A DNA stretch of 33,567 nucleotides from Elusimicrobiaceae bacterium (GCA_024405075.1 JAKSPG010000001.1:1-33567); one strand, 5' to 3'. Numbered from the stretch's first letter, positions 6,940 to 14,718 are shown. A program made the numbers and translations. Notes: generated from the sequence alone by a model not told the origin.

Positions 6940-7894
6940 GCATGCTCAAAATCCTATTCTTTTTCTAATTGGAATTATACTTGTTTATGTAACGGGTGTC
7001 GCGCTTTTGGCGGCCGTTGTATGGAAATTTTATGAGTATCGCCAAATCTCCCAAAAACTGGACAAACAACGGAGTCACTTTTTTTCTACGCGAGAGATGT
7101 TGTTGTTAGTGTTGTTGCTTTTCCCATGTTGGATTGGCTCTTGGGGACAAGTAGCCCTACCGTTAATTCCTTATTATTTCTTCTTTGTATTGGGCAGTAT
7201 TGGGCTTTTATTTGCGACCGGATGGCATTTGTGGGCAAAACTGAATATCGGACACTTATGGTCCGATGGAATAGAAATTAAACAAAACCATCCCTTACGT
7301 ACCACAGGGGCTTATGCGTTGGCGCGCCACCCGATGTATGCATCTTTGTTGCTTTGGTGTTGGTGCGGAAGTTTGATAATGTCCAATGCTCTTACATTAG
7401 TGCTAGTGAGTGCGCTATTTTTACCTTTGATGGTTCATCGTGCCAAAGCAGAAGAACAGTGGCTGTTGCAAAAAAATCCGGACTATGCGTTGTACCGAAA
7501 TAATGTGCGGATGATGAGTGTTACATTGTCGGGTGGGTGGAGTGTGGCAGTACGGTTGGTATTAGCACTTGCTTTATGTTGTTTTACGGCAACAAATCAA
7601 ATTACACTGACCGTTTTGGGGGGCCTAGTATTTATTCACTTGTATTTAGGATATAGTCTAAAGCCGGAAAAAACGGCGTTTTCGTACCGTTCCAAATCGG
7701 GCATGATGACGGTATTTGGGCTATTGGGGTTATATATACACCCGGCTTTTTTCTATTTTTTTTATGTAATCGTTGCCATGTGTTTATATGGATTAAAATG
7801 GAATTGTCCGTGCATGTGGGTGTATGAGAAATACCACGGCTGTCCTTGTTTTATGCTAATAAAACAATGCCGGCTCAGCCTAGCAAAAAAGTAA
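6911..7894 (+). CDS. Isoprenylcysteine carboxyl methyltransferase/PEMT-like membrane protein
   Basis: This 327-residue polytopic membrane protein overlaps the end of the Lgt-like gene by 29 bases and has a GGAG Shine-Dalgarno. The central segment HPLRTTGAYALARHPMYASLL, followed by AKAEEQWLLQKNPDYALYRN, is the SAM-binding signature of the ICMT/PEMT methyltransferase family (GPYxxxRHPxY and EExxL...Y..Y). These enzymes methylate lipids or lipidated cysteines at the membrane. The C-terminal ~110 residues are further helices and a cysteine-rich tail, CPCMWVYEKYHGCPC, not part of ordinary ICMT and possibly metal-binding. As the last gene of the radical SAM operon it probably finishes a lipid or lipoprotein modification. 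Family call strong, substrate unknown. Confidence 0.8.
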   Translation: MITWLLRTSEHAQNPILFLIGIILVYVTGVALLAAVVWKFYEYRQISQKLDKQRSHFFSTREMLLLVLLLFPCWIGSWGQVALPLIPYYFFFVLGSIGLLFATGWHLWAKLNIGHLWSDGIEIKQNHPLRTTGAYALARHPMYASLLLWCWCGSLIMSNALTLVLVSALFLPLMVHRAKAEEQWLLQKNPDYALYRNNVRMMSVTLSGGWSVAVRLVLALALCCFTATNQITLTVLGGLVFIHLYLGYSLKPEKTAFSYRSKSGMMTVFGLLGLYIHPAFFYFFYVIVAMCLYGLKWNCPCMWVYEKYHGCPCFMLIKQCRLSLAKK

Positions 7895-7920
7895 TAAGCA
7901 ACAAAATACTTAAGAATGTT

Positions 7921-8119
7921 CTTGCGCGACTTCCTACCCAGTCCCGTCAGCATAAAAAGAGAATATTTACCAAAAAGCACGAAAACCCACCAAAATTCCC
8001 CTACTATCAGTGGCGCATAAAAAAATCCCCGTCGGAGCGAAACTCTAACGGGGATATATGCTTAAAATCTAAAACTAAAATACGGTGGGGGTAGTTTTGC
8101 TAGCACTATGCTGATTTTA
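7921..8119. repeat. Intergenic repeat, copy 2
   Basis: All blocks of the family are present: GCGCGACTTCCTACCCA, GTCAGCATAAA, CCACCAAAATTCCCCTACTA, TCAGTGG, the hairpin around 8020-8060, ACTAAAATACGG and CTAGCACTATGCTGATTTT. Similarity to copy 3 continues past 8119 into an AACAGGC pair and a T-rich run up to about 8170. It lies between the methyltransferase gene and the prepilin-like gene that converges on it. Confidence 0.85.
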
Positions 8120-8179
8120 AAACAGGCAATAAACAGGCAGAAAATGGCACTTTTTCCTTTCAAAAACAGAAATAGTTTT

Positions 8180-8797
8180 TTATAATGAACAAGCATATTC
8201 TCCGCTCCCTGAATAGGCACTCGGGTTATTACATAATGCTTGGCAAAGTGCCACTTTTTTAGCGGTAACACTCATGGAAGGGACTTTGCACTGACACGAC
8301 TGTGTTGGAGACAAATCACACTGTAACCATATCGTGGTGCCATAATTATAATAGCCGACATATCTGTTAGCGGGTCTGTAATATAAGTACCATTTGGGAG
8401 GAAGCGGAGGGATATCAATATCTAACACACTGCTTAATACGGAAGGGTCTGAAAGATTTTCAAGATTGGCGGGTGGATATTCACCCGAGGCCAACTTGTA
8501 CTGTTCTAACGCGCTGTAAATTTTTTTAATATTCCAAACCATTTGTGAGTATTTAACTTTATCTACGGTTTTTTGATATTGCGGCACGGCCACGGCGGCC
8601 AAAATGCCAATGATCAGCACGACTACCAACAGTTCTATCAGGGTAAAACCGGAGCGAAGCGGAGCCCTGAAAGTGCTTTTATTCAGGGCCTCTTTCTCAA
8701 TCCTAGAATAACTGGATACTAAAACACGTTCCGCATAATTATTTTCGTTTACAACATTTTGCGTATAACTGCGCCCAGTATTTTTTGTATACGTCAT
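8180..8797 (-). CDS. Type IV prepilin-like protein with a 50-residue leader
   Basis: The 205-residue product has the class III signal RSG then FTLIELLVVVLIIGILAAVA with the conserved Glu5, followed by VPQYQKTVDKVK and a globular domain ending SGEYACSL. The start at 8797 (MTYTKNTGRSY) is chosen because a GGAGG Shine-Dalgarno sits eight bases before it; the in-frame ATG five codons upstream overlaps that Shine-Dalgarno. The leader before the cleavage Gly is 50 residues, far longer than in normal prepilins or in the two other prepilin-like genes here. The gene follows a structured RNA that ends in a strong intrinsic terminator, so its expression may depend on readthrough. No pilus assembly genes are adjacent. 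Confidence 0.85.
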   Translation of the reverse strand: MTYTKNTGRSYTQNVVNENNYAERVLVSSYSRIEKEALNKSTFRAPLRSGFTLIELLVVVLIIGILAAVAVPQYQKTVDKVKYSQMVWNIKKIYSALEQYKLASGEYPPANLENLSDPSVLSSVLDIDIPPLPPKWYLYYRPANRYVGYYNYGTTIWLQCDLSPTQSCQCKVPSMSVTAKKVALCQALCNNPSAYSGSGEYACSL

Positions 8798-8847
8798 AAT
8801 TATAACCTCCATTTATTTTTATTTAATTTACTTCAAATTTTCCTAAT

Positions 8848-8899
8848 AAAAAAGACGACTGCTATTTGTGAGAAGCCAATCACACAAATAACAGCCGCC
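8848..8899 (-). terminator. Intrinsic terminator with 17-bp stem upstream of the prepilin gene
   Basis: On the minus strand GGCGGCTGTTATTTGTG (8899-8883) pairs fully with CACAAATAGCAGTCGTC (8870-8854), counting three G-U pairs, around a 12-base loop, and six T follow (8853-8848). It lies about 50 bases before the prepilin start codon, so it acts either as the end of an independent small RNA or as an attenuator. Confidence 0.85.
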
Positions 8900-9112
8900 T
8901 ACCCATTATTGATACAAATCAGATAATAGGATTATTCGCTAACAGAACCGGGTTATAAGACCGCTTCCATTAGCAATAGCGACTATTTTTGGTTTGGCTT
9001 CTCCATTGTTTATACAATAGTGATGTCTAAAATAATTTAGACAACCAAAAACAGTACCAATTCAAATTTTGTATAAGCCGTTTCGGGGCTTATGGTATTA
9101 CAAAATATCTCC
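8848..9112 (-). ncRNA. Candidate structured RNA or attenuator leader before the prepilin gene
   Basis: Read on the minus strand, this gene-free 265-base stretch contains nested pairings. They are a two-part stem 9106-9100/9072-9066 continued by 9093-9087/9079-9073, a nine-pair stem 9051-9043/8994-8986 enclosing hairpins 9042-9036/9031-9025 and 9018-9014/9009-9005, and the 17-bp terminator at 8899-8854. Ten bases in and beside the terminator loop (8879-8870) are exactly complementary to 9003-8994, giving a possible loop-to-junction (pseudoknot) contact. No open reading frame of note lies inside. It could be a riboswitch-like leader of the prepilin gene or a free small RNA. It does not match the cyclic-di-GMP, cobalamin, 6S or tmRNA patterns I know. 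Confidence 0.6.
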
Positions 9113-9167
9113 TGTATAAAATCTATATTTTCATGTTAGCATATTTATTTTCTATTTTGTGCGAGCC

Positions 9168-9367
9168 CTTGCGCGCGACTTCCTACCCAACCCGGTCAGC
9201 ATAAAATTTGAATATTTACCAAAAAGCACAAAAACCCACCAAATTTCCCATGCTATCAGTGGTGCATACAAAAATCCCCGTCGGGCGCGTTGCCTAACGG
9301 GGATTTATGCTGAAAATTGAAAACTAAAATACGGAGCTTTTAGTTCTGCTAGCACTATGCTGATTTT
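9168..9367. repeat. Intergenic repeat, copy 3
   Basis: This full copy has GCGCGACTTCCTACCCA, GTCAGCATAAA, CCACCAAATTTCCC, the AAATCCCCGT/ACGGGGATTT hairpin (about 9273-9308), TTATGCTGAAAATTG, ACTAAAATACGGAG and CTAGCACTATGCTGATTTT. Its hairpin has A5 rather than A7 on the left. It lies between the structured RNA and the degenerate repeat field downstream of the Fic gene. Confidence 0.85.
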
Positions 9368-9652
9368 TCAAACAGGCTGAAAACAGGCAAAAATTGATAG
9401 TTTTTTCTTTCCAAAGCGGTAGAAAAGCGGTTGAAAATAGCATTTTTTAATAAATTTGAAGCGGGGAGAAAGCGGCGAGGGTTGTTCCCAAACAGGTGAC
9501 AAACAGGCGAGGGATGCTATTTCCCTGCTAAACAGGGTAAATACAGCGAAAAAACAAGGAATTTATTTTAAATTTTAAAGATTTTCTGTATTGGCACCCC
9601 ATATAAATTTACCCAATTTCCTAAAATCCGGAACAGGGAACAAGCAGGGAAT
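9366..9652. repeat. Field of degenerate paired short repeats, no gene
   Basis: This stretch after the Fic stop codon has no credible gene. It holds about six pairs of a short unit: AAACAGGC twice at 9367-9386, AAAGCGGT-like twice at 9412-9428, AAGCGG twice near 9461-9475, AAACAGG twice at 9490-9508, and weaker ones near 9530 and 9630. Units in a pair are 9 to 11 bp apart and each pair is followed by an A/T-rich piece. The first pair is shared with the end of repeat copy 2. Origin and function are unknown. Confidence 0.55.
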
Positions 9653-10702
9653 TTATTTGTTTAATTTGTATTTCCTTGCTTTTTTGGAGGGATCTGCTAC
9701 CACCACAAAACCCTGTCGTACCCACTTTTGAAGTAACTGTCTAGCCGTTCTGCCCGCGAAGTGGAACAGTTCTTCTACATCTTTGGAAGTGATAAATTCG
9801 CTCTTTTCAAACAGAATGAGAGCTTGTTTTTGGCGGGCATCTAGCGCGTTAATGGTTTTACTTCGGTCCTTTTCGGTGCCCTGTAACTGTAAATGTTTTT
9901 GCGCACTTTGGAATGAATAGAGCATACCGGACACAAAGAATTCAATCCAACCCGTTATATCGGCCTCGGCCCGGCCCATATAGTAATTGTGTGAGGGGCC
10001 CACCGCAAGTGCATTATAGTAATCTTGGATGTGCTGATAGTAATACTCTTCCAAATTGTAAATACCTTTAAGGTCATACCCGCCTTGGTGTAAAATAAGC
10101 GTAGTCAAAATACGGGCCGTTCTGCCGTTCCCGTCATAATACGGGTGTATGGTTACAAACTGGTAATGGACAATAGCTGCCACAATAGGGATAGGTAACG
10201 TGTGAGTGCTTTCGTTAATCCATTCCACAAGCCCGGTCATTAGTGGGCCTACATCTTTGGCTTCCGGTGGCATATATACAATCGTACCCGTTTGGGCATC
10301 TACTACCGAGTTTTGTTCCGTTCGGTACGCGGAAGGAGTGTTTTTGCCAATAATCAGGCCATGTAAGAGTTGGATATTTGACTCCGTAACAATATGCTTT
10401 TTAGCGAGTACAGCCACTTCATCCAAAGCATTAAAATACTCTTTGACTTCCTTTTCATCCCGTTCCCGGCCTTGAATAGCTTGCCCTTTTAATACCTCGC
10501 GTACTTCCCGCTCTGTTAAGCGGTTTCCCTCAATTACAGTAGAAGAGTGCGTGGTAACAAGGCGGGAGGTTGCCTTAAGCCCGACAAGTACCCGCGGCGT
10601 TAATGGCATATCCTTGACCTGCTCTTTGATTTGGTCTATTTTATAGAGCTTTTCAAGGATAGATTGGGTAATTTGGTAATTCGGATAAAATGTTATTGGC
10701 AT
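9653..10702 (-). CDS. Fic-domain AMP-transferase (class II, self-inhibited) with winged helix
   Basis: This 349-residue protein has the complete Fic active site HPYYDGNGRTAR (His near residue 186), which usually transfers AMP from ATP to a target hydroxyl. An N-terminal STVIEGN (around residue 51) is the inhibitory alpha-helix motif (S/T)xxxE(G/N), marking a class II Fic that silences itself rather than using a separate antitoxin. The C-terminal ~70 residues (ITSKDVEELFHFAGRTARQLLQKW) look like a winged helix. The start is taken at MPITFYP because AGGAG lies 10 bases before it; the ATG eight codons upstream has no Shine-Dalgarno. It is monocistronic, divergent from the marR operon. Confidence 0.88.
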   Translation of the reverse strand: MPITFYPNYQITQSILEKLYKIDQIKEQVKDMPLTPRVLVGLKATSRLVTTHSSTVIEGNRLTEREVREVLKGQAIQGRERDEKEVKEYFNALDEVAVLAKKHIVTESNIQLLHGLIIGKNTPSAYRTEQNSVVDAQTGTIVYMPPEAKDVGPLMTGLVEWINESTHTLPIPIVAAIVHYQFVTIHPYYDGNGRTARILTTLILHQGGYDLKGIYNLEEYYYQHIQDYYNALAVGPSHNYYMGRAEADITGWIEFFVSGMLYSFQSAQKHLQLQGTEKDRSKTINALDARQKQALILFEKSEFITSKDVEELFHFAGRTARQLLQKWVRQGFVVVADPSKKARKYKLNK

Positions 10703-10719
10703 ATTATTGGCGCTCCTAT

Positions 10720-10739
10720 ATGCCATTATTATGCCATTA
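10720..10739. promoter_or_regulatory. Direct repeat upstream of the Fic gene
   Basis: ATGCCATTA occurs twice (10720-10728 and 10731-10739), exactly 11 bp apart, so both lie on the same face of the helix. It sits just before the Fic coding region and overlaps its upstream ATG. It could be an operator, possibly bound by the protein's own winged helix, but no experiment-like evidence is visible. Confidence 0.35.
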
Positions 10740-10774
10740 AATAGGCGGAAATGTCAAGAATTAAAATAAAATAC

Positions 10775-10803
10775 TTGACAAATAAATAATTTATTAGTAA
10801 ACT
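10775..10803 (+). promoter_or_regulatory. marR promoter with a palindromic operator in the spacer
   Basis: TTGACA (10775-10780) and TAAACT (10798-10803) are separated by exactly 17 bp. The spacer contains AATAAATAATTTATT (10781-10795), a perfect 7+1+7 palindrome, where a bound dimer would block RNA polymerase. The -10 ends six bases before the marR ATG and no Shine-Dalgarno is present, so the mRNA is probably leaderless. Autorepression by the encoded MarR protein is the simplest reading. Confidence 0.7.
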
Positions 10804-10809
10804 ATTTAT

Positions 10810-11298
10810 ATGGAAACAAATAAAACGAACTTACGTCCTTACGGTATCAATCCGGAAAAAGGACGTGCGTATGAAAATATTACGTATGTGTTAGCGTTGG
10901 TTTATAACCTATTACAAGCCCGTGTGGAAAAATACTTGCTTCCGCATGGTTTGTCGGCTGTGCAATTTAATTTACTGATGCTTGCCTCTTATCAAAATAA
11001 TGGCAAAGGGCTTAGCCAAGTGGAGTTATCTAAGCGGCTTATTGCCTCCGCCAGTAACATTACTAAACTGGTAGAAAAATCGGTTCAAGCCGGTTTTATT
11101 ACGCGCAAAACAAATCCACAAAGCCGCCGCGAAAATATCATTTGTATTACGAAAAAAGGGCAGGAACTTATTGATAAAGTGTGGCCTGGATATGACCAAC
11201 TGGTAAAAAGTTTGACGGAAAAAATCCCTGCCGCAGATCACCCACAAATGGAACAAATTTTAAAAGATTGGTTTGTCGCACTGCAGGAGGGAAAATAA
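10810..11298 (+). CDS. MarR-family transcriptional regulator
   Basis: This 162-residue protein has the MarR winged-helix layout: helices for dimerisation (NITYVLALVYNLLQARVEKYLL), the recognition region LSQVELSKRLIASASNITKLVEKSVQAGFI, and the wing TRKTNPQSRRENIICITKKGQELI. MarR proteins are usually repressors released by a small ligand; relatives such as FabT sense acyl-ACP, which would suit this acyl-metabolism locus, but the ligand is not known here. The gene overlaps none of the operon but is separated from the next start by one base (11298/11300), so it is co-transcribed with the acyltransferase fusion. Its promoter contains a perfect palindrome. Confidence 0.92.
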   Translation: METNKTNLRPYGINPEKGRAYENITYVLALVYNLLQARVEKYLLPHGLSAVQFNLLMLASYQNNGKGLSQVELSKRLIASASNITKLVEKSVQAGFITRKTNPQSRRENIICITKKGQELIDKVWPGYDQLVKSLTEKIPAADHPQMEQILKDWFVALQEGK

Positions 11299-11299
11299 T

Positions 11300-14200
11300 A
11301 TGTTGTCTTTACTCAAAACTTTCTTTAATCGTTCGTTTTTGGCCCTATTTTGTACGCAGTATCTAGGTGCATTTAACGATAATTTCTTCCGCACGGCTAT
11401 GGCTACTTTTATTACTTACAAAGTAACCAGTATGTCTGCCGGAAGCAAATCGGTGGTAGTATCGCTAGCAGTGGCGTTATTTATGTTGCCGTTTTTCTTG
11501 TTCTCGGCATTGGCCGGGGAATTAGCGGATAAATTTCGCAAAGATATCCTTATTAAAGCCACTAAAGGGTTGGAAGTTGTTATCGTTCTTTTAGCCGGGG
11601 TCGGATTTTTAACGACCAACGTACCACTTTTACTGGGTGTACTATTTTTAATGGGTACGCAGTCGGCCTTTTTTGGACCCGTAAAATACAGCATCTTGCC
11701 TGATATTTTGGGTGAAAAACAACTCATTGCCGGTAACGGTATTATTGAAGCGGGAACGTATGGTTCTATTTTGCAAGGCACGATTTTCGGTGGAATTATC
11801 ATTGCCGCTAATGAATTGTGGTTGCCCGGCATTATTTTAGGGGTAGCGTTGCTAGGGTTGCTTGCCAGTTTGTTTATTCCGGCTCAAAAACCGGCCAATG
11901 CGGATTTGAAAGTAGATAAAAATTTCATCCGCAGTACTTGGAAAAATATGGCGTTTGCCAAGCAGAACCACGATATTTTTCTGTGTATTTTAGGTATCTC
12001 TTGGTTTTGGATGTTGGGCACAGCGCTTGTTGCCCAAATGCCTTCTTTGGCACATGATATTTTAAACGGGACTCCCGGACTTTTTACCTTTTTGCTCACG
12101 CTTTTCTCTTGTGGTATTGGATTGGGGTCCTTACTTTGCCAGTTTTTAGTAAAAGGCGAAATTACCAGCAAATACGTTCCGGTAAGCGCCCTTATTATGA
12201 CGGTATTTTTAGCCGATTTAGCGTGGGCTACTGCGGGCTATGTTCCATCTGCGGTCCCAGTGGATTACAAGGCATTTTTGCTAACCTTCGCGGGTAAACG
12301 TGTTACGCTTGATTTGCTTGGTTTTGCGGTGTGCGGAGGGTTATATATCGTACCGCTTAATGCTATGTTGCAATTTTTGGCTACTGGGGATACCCGCTCC
12401 CGTGTGATTGCTACCAATAACATCATTAATTCGCTTTTCATGGTACTCGGTAGTGGCTTTTGTGCGCTGCTACTTGCCATGCACTTTACGATTCCTACTG
12501 TGTTTGGCGTGATTGCGTTTGCTAACGCGTTAGCTGCCATTTACATTTGCGGTCTATTGCCGCATCACATCATTCGCATGATGATGACGCGCATTTTGAA
12601 TTTTGTGTACGGTGTAAAAGTAAACGGGTTAGAAAACTGGAAAAATTTGCAAGGCAATGCACTTATTATTGCCAATCATACGTCGTTTTTAGATGCAGTG
12701 CTATTGTGGGTATATATCCCTGGCCATTTGTATTTTGCCATTGATACATACGTGAGTCAAAAATGGTGGGTCAAACCGTTTTTGCACTTAGTCAAATACT
12801 TTCCGATTGATCCCACCAACCCGATGGCAGTAAAATCCATTATTGAAGAAGTAAAATCGGGTAAACGGGTAGTTATTTTCCCGGAAGGACGTATTACCAC
12901 GACTGGGGGGCTGATGAAAATTTATCCCGGCCCTGCTATGATTGCCGATAAAAGTAATGCGCAATTACTTCCCATTTGTTTGGAAGGCAGCCAGTATTCG
13001 CTATTTTCTCGTTTTGGCACGCAATTAAAAACACGTCCGCAAAGTAAAATTACGATTTCTATTCAAGCTCCTAAAACCTTAAAAATTGACGAAACTATCA
13101 AGGGAAAAGCGCGCCGTTTGGCGGCCGCCCGTGGACTTTACGATATTATGGTCAATATGAAGTACGAGGCGGGCAATATCAGCGAGACGTTGTTTGATTC
13201 GCTCATTGATGCCTATAAATTAGTGGGCCGTAAAAAACGTATTATCAATGACGCTACCCGTCATCCGCTTAACTTCGGCCAATTTTTAACGGCTGTATTT
13301 GTACTTGGTAAACAAATCCAAAAGTATACCAAGCCGGGCGAAATGGCAGGATTTTTACTCCCCAATATGACGGCTAGTGTGGTAGCGTTTTTTGGTATGC
13401 GCGCGTTTAATATTACGCCGTGTATGCTGAACTTTTCTACGGGTGTAAAAAATATGCTGGCGTGTTGCAAGGCAGCAGAAATTTTTACCGTGTTTACTTC
13501 CAAAACATTTTTGGAACAAGGAGGGCTCTCGGAAACGGCGGCCGCGCTTAAACAAGCAGGGTTGAAACTTGTTTATTTGGAAGATCTCCAAACACAAATT
13601 ACGCTTTGGGATAAATTAGTGGGCTTGGCGGTTTCTTATGCGCCGCGCCGTTATTACAAAATGGTGCGTGGTAATGTTAGCCCCAAGGATCCGGCGGTTG
13701 TGCTCTTTACATCGGGAAGCGAGGGAACCCCCAAAGGGGTGGTTCTTTCCCATGAAAATATCCAAGCCAACCGTTTGCAACTGCAAAGCGTGCTAGATTT
13801 TGGGCTTAAAGACCGTGTGTTTAACGCTATGCCCATTTTTCATTCATTTGGACTTACGGTGGGAACGCTACTTCCATTATTGTGCGGGGTACCTGTATTT
13901 TTCTATCCGTCTCCGTTGCATTACCGCATTGTGCCGGAACTCATTTATGATAGCAACGCTACCATTATTTTCGGCACGGATACATTTTTTAACGGATACG
14001 CAAAAATGGCTCACCCGTATGATTTTTACTCCGTGCGTTTAGCCGTAGTGGGTGCTGAAAAACTGAAAGAAGAGACCATCCGTAAATACTACGACCAATT
14101 CGGTTTGCGTATCATGGAAGGATACGGTGCAACCGAAACAGCGCCCGTAATGGCCGTCAATACGCCCATGTACTTTAAACGCGGTAGCGTAGGGCGTTTG

Positions 14201-14710
14201 CTACCGGGTATTGAATATAAGTTGGAACAAATCCCCGGCGTTGAAGATGGAGGTAAACTGCTTGTCAAAGGAGCCAATATTATGGCCGGGTATCTACGCG
14301 AGAGTAACCCCGGTGTATTAGAGCCGCCGCAAGATGGGTGGTACGATACTGGCGATATTGTGCGTGTGGACGAAGATGGATTTGTGTTTATCTTGGGTCG
14401 TGCTAAACGCTTTGCCAAAATTGCAGGCGAGATGATTTCCTTAACCGCTGTGGAAACAGAAATCAATGCGCTGTGGCCTAACAAAATGCACGCGGTAGTA
14501 AACATCCCCGATGAGAAAAAAGGTGAACAGTTGGTACTGTTTACCACGGAACCGACGGCCGAACGCGGATCCTTGCTTGCCGATTTCAAAGAGAAAGGCC
14601 TTAGTGAACTGGCCGTGCCCAAAACGATTCGTGTAGTGGAAGAAATTCCGCTCATGGGTACAGGTAAAGTAGATTATGTAAAGTTAAAAGAGATGGCATT
14701 AAACAGCTAG
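11300..14710 (+). CDS. aas: Three-domain LplT/PlsC/acyl-ACP synthetase fusion (Aas-like)
   Basis: This 1136-residue protein has three parts. Residues ~1-415 form a major-facilitator transporter like the lysophospholipid flippase LplT (FLALFCTQYLGAFNDNFFRT). Residues ~430-640 form a PlsC-type acyltransferase with NHTSFLD (near 458) and FPEGR (near 526). Residues ~650-1136 form an adenylate-forming acyl-ACP/CoA synthetase with TSGSEGTPKG (near 802), GYGATETAP (near 940), YDTGD and a C-terminal GTGKVD lysine (near 1119). The parts would flip a lysophospholipid inward, activate a fatty acid and reacylate the lipid. The start is fixed by AGGAGG nine bases before ATG. In E. coli the same functions are split between LplT and Aas. 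It may also feed activated acyl chains to the condensing enzyme next door. Confidence 0.9.
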   Translation: MLSLLKTFFNRSFLALFCTQYLGAFNDNFFRTAMATFITYKVTSMSAGSKSVVVSLAVALFMLPFFLFSALAGELADKFRKDILIKATKGLEVVIVLLAGVGFLTTNVPLLLGVLFLMGTQSAFFGPVKYSILPDILGEKQLIAGNGIIEAGTYGSILQGTIFGGIIIAANELWLPGIILGVALLGLLASLFIPAQKPANADLKVDKNFIRSTWKNMAFAKQNHDIFLCILGISWFWMLGTALVAQMPSLAHDILNGTPGLFTFLLTLFSCGIGLGSLLCQFLVKGEITSKYVPVSALIMTVFLADLAWATAGYVPSAVPVDYKAFLLTFAGKRVTLDLLGFAVCGGLYIVPLNAMLQFLATGDTRSRVIATNNIINSLFMVLGSGFCALLLAMHFTIPTVFGVIAFANALAAIYICGLLPHHIIRMMMTRILNFVYGVKVNGLENWKNLQGNALIIANHTSFLDAVLLWVYIPGHLYFAIDTYVSQKWWVKPFLHLVKYFPIDPTNPMAVKSIIEEVKSGKRVVIFPEGRITTTGGLMKIYPGPAMIADKSNAQLLPICLEGSQYSLFSRFGTQLKTRPQSKITISIQAPKTLKIDETIKGKARRLAAARGLYDIMVNMKYEAGNISETLFDSLIDAYKLVGRKKRIINDATRHPLNFGQFLTAVFVLGKQIQKYTKPGEMAGFLLPNMTASVVAFFGMRAFNITPCMLNFSTGVKNMLACCKAAEIFTVFTSKTFLEQGGLSETAAALKQAGLKLVYLEDLQTQITLWDKLVGLAVSYAPRRYYKMVRGNVSPKDPAVVLFTSGSEGTPKGVVLSHENIQANRLQLQSVLDFGLKDRVFNAMPIFHSFGLTVGTLLPLLCGVPVFFYPSPLHYRIVPELIYDSNATIIFGTDTFFNGYAKMAHPYDFYSVRLAVVGAEKLKEETIRKYYDQFGLRIMEGYGATETAPVMAVNTPMYFKRGSVGRLLPGIEYKLEQIPGVEDGGKLLVKGANIMAGYLRESNPGVLEPPQDGWYDTGDIVRVDEDGFVFILGRAKRFAKIAGEMISLTAVETEINALWPNKMHAVVNIPDEKKGEQLVLFTTEPTAERGSLLADFKEKGLSELAVPKTIRVVEEIPLMGTGKVDYVKLKEMALNS

Positions 14711-14718
14711 GATTTATT

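Noticed and set aside
8848..9112. Identity of the structured RNA as a cyclic-di-GMP riboswitch, 6S RNA, tmRNA, RNase P RNA or SRP RNA
   Set aside because: The conserved GGCAAACC/CGCAAAGCC, central-bubble, tag-frame, GAGGAAAGTC and GGAAGCAGCC signatures of those RNAs are not present. Location before a pilin gene alone is not enough.
9653..10702. Fic gene as part of a two-gene toxin-antitoxin pair
   Set aside because: The inhibitory helix is in the same protein (class II) and no small partner gene lies next to it.
11416..14655. Several long antisense frames inside the Aas-like gene
   Set aside because: They lie opposite conserved motifs of a well-supported 1136-residue protein and show only the Ser/Pro-rich composition typical of antisense frames.
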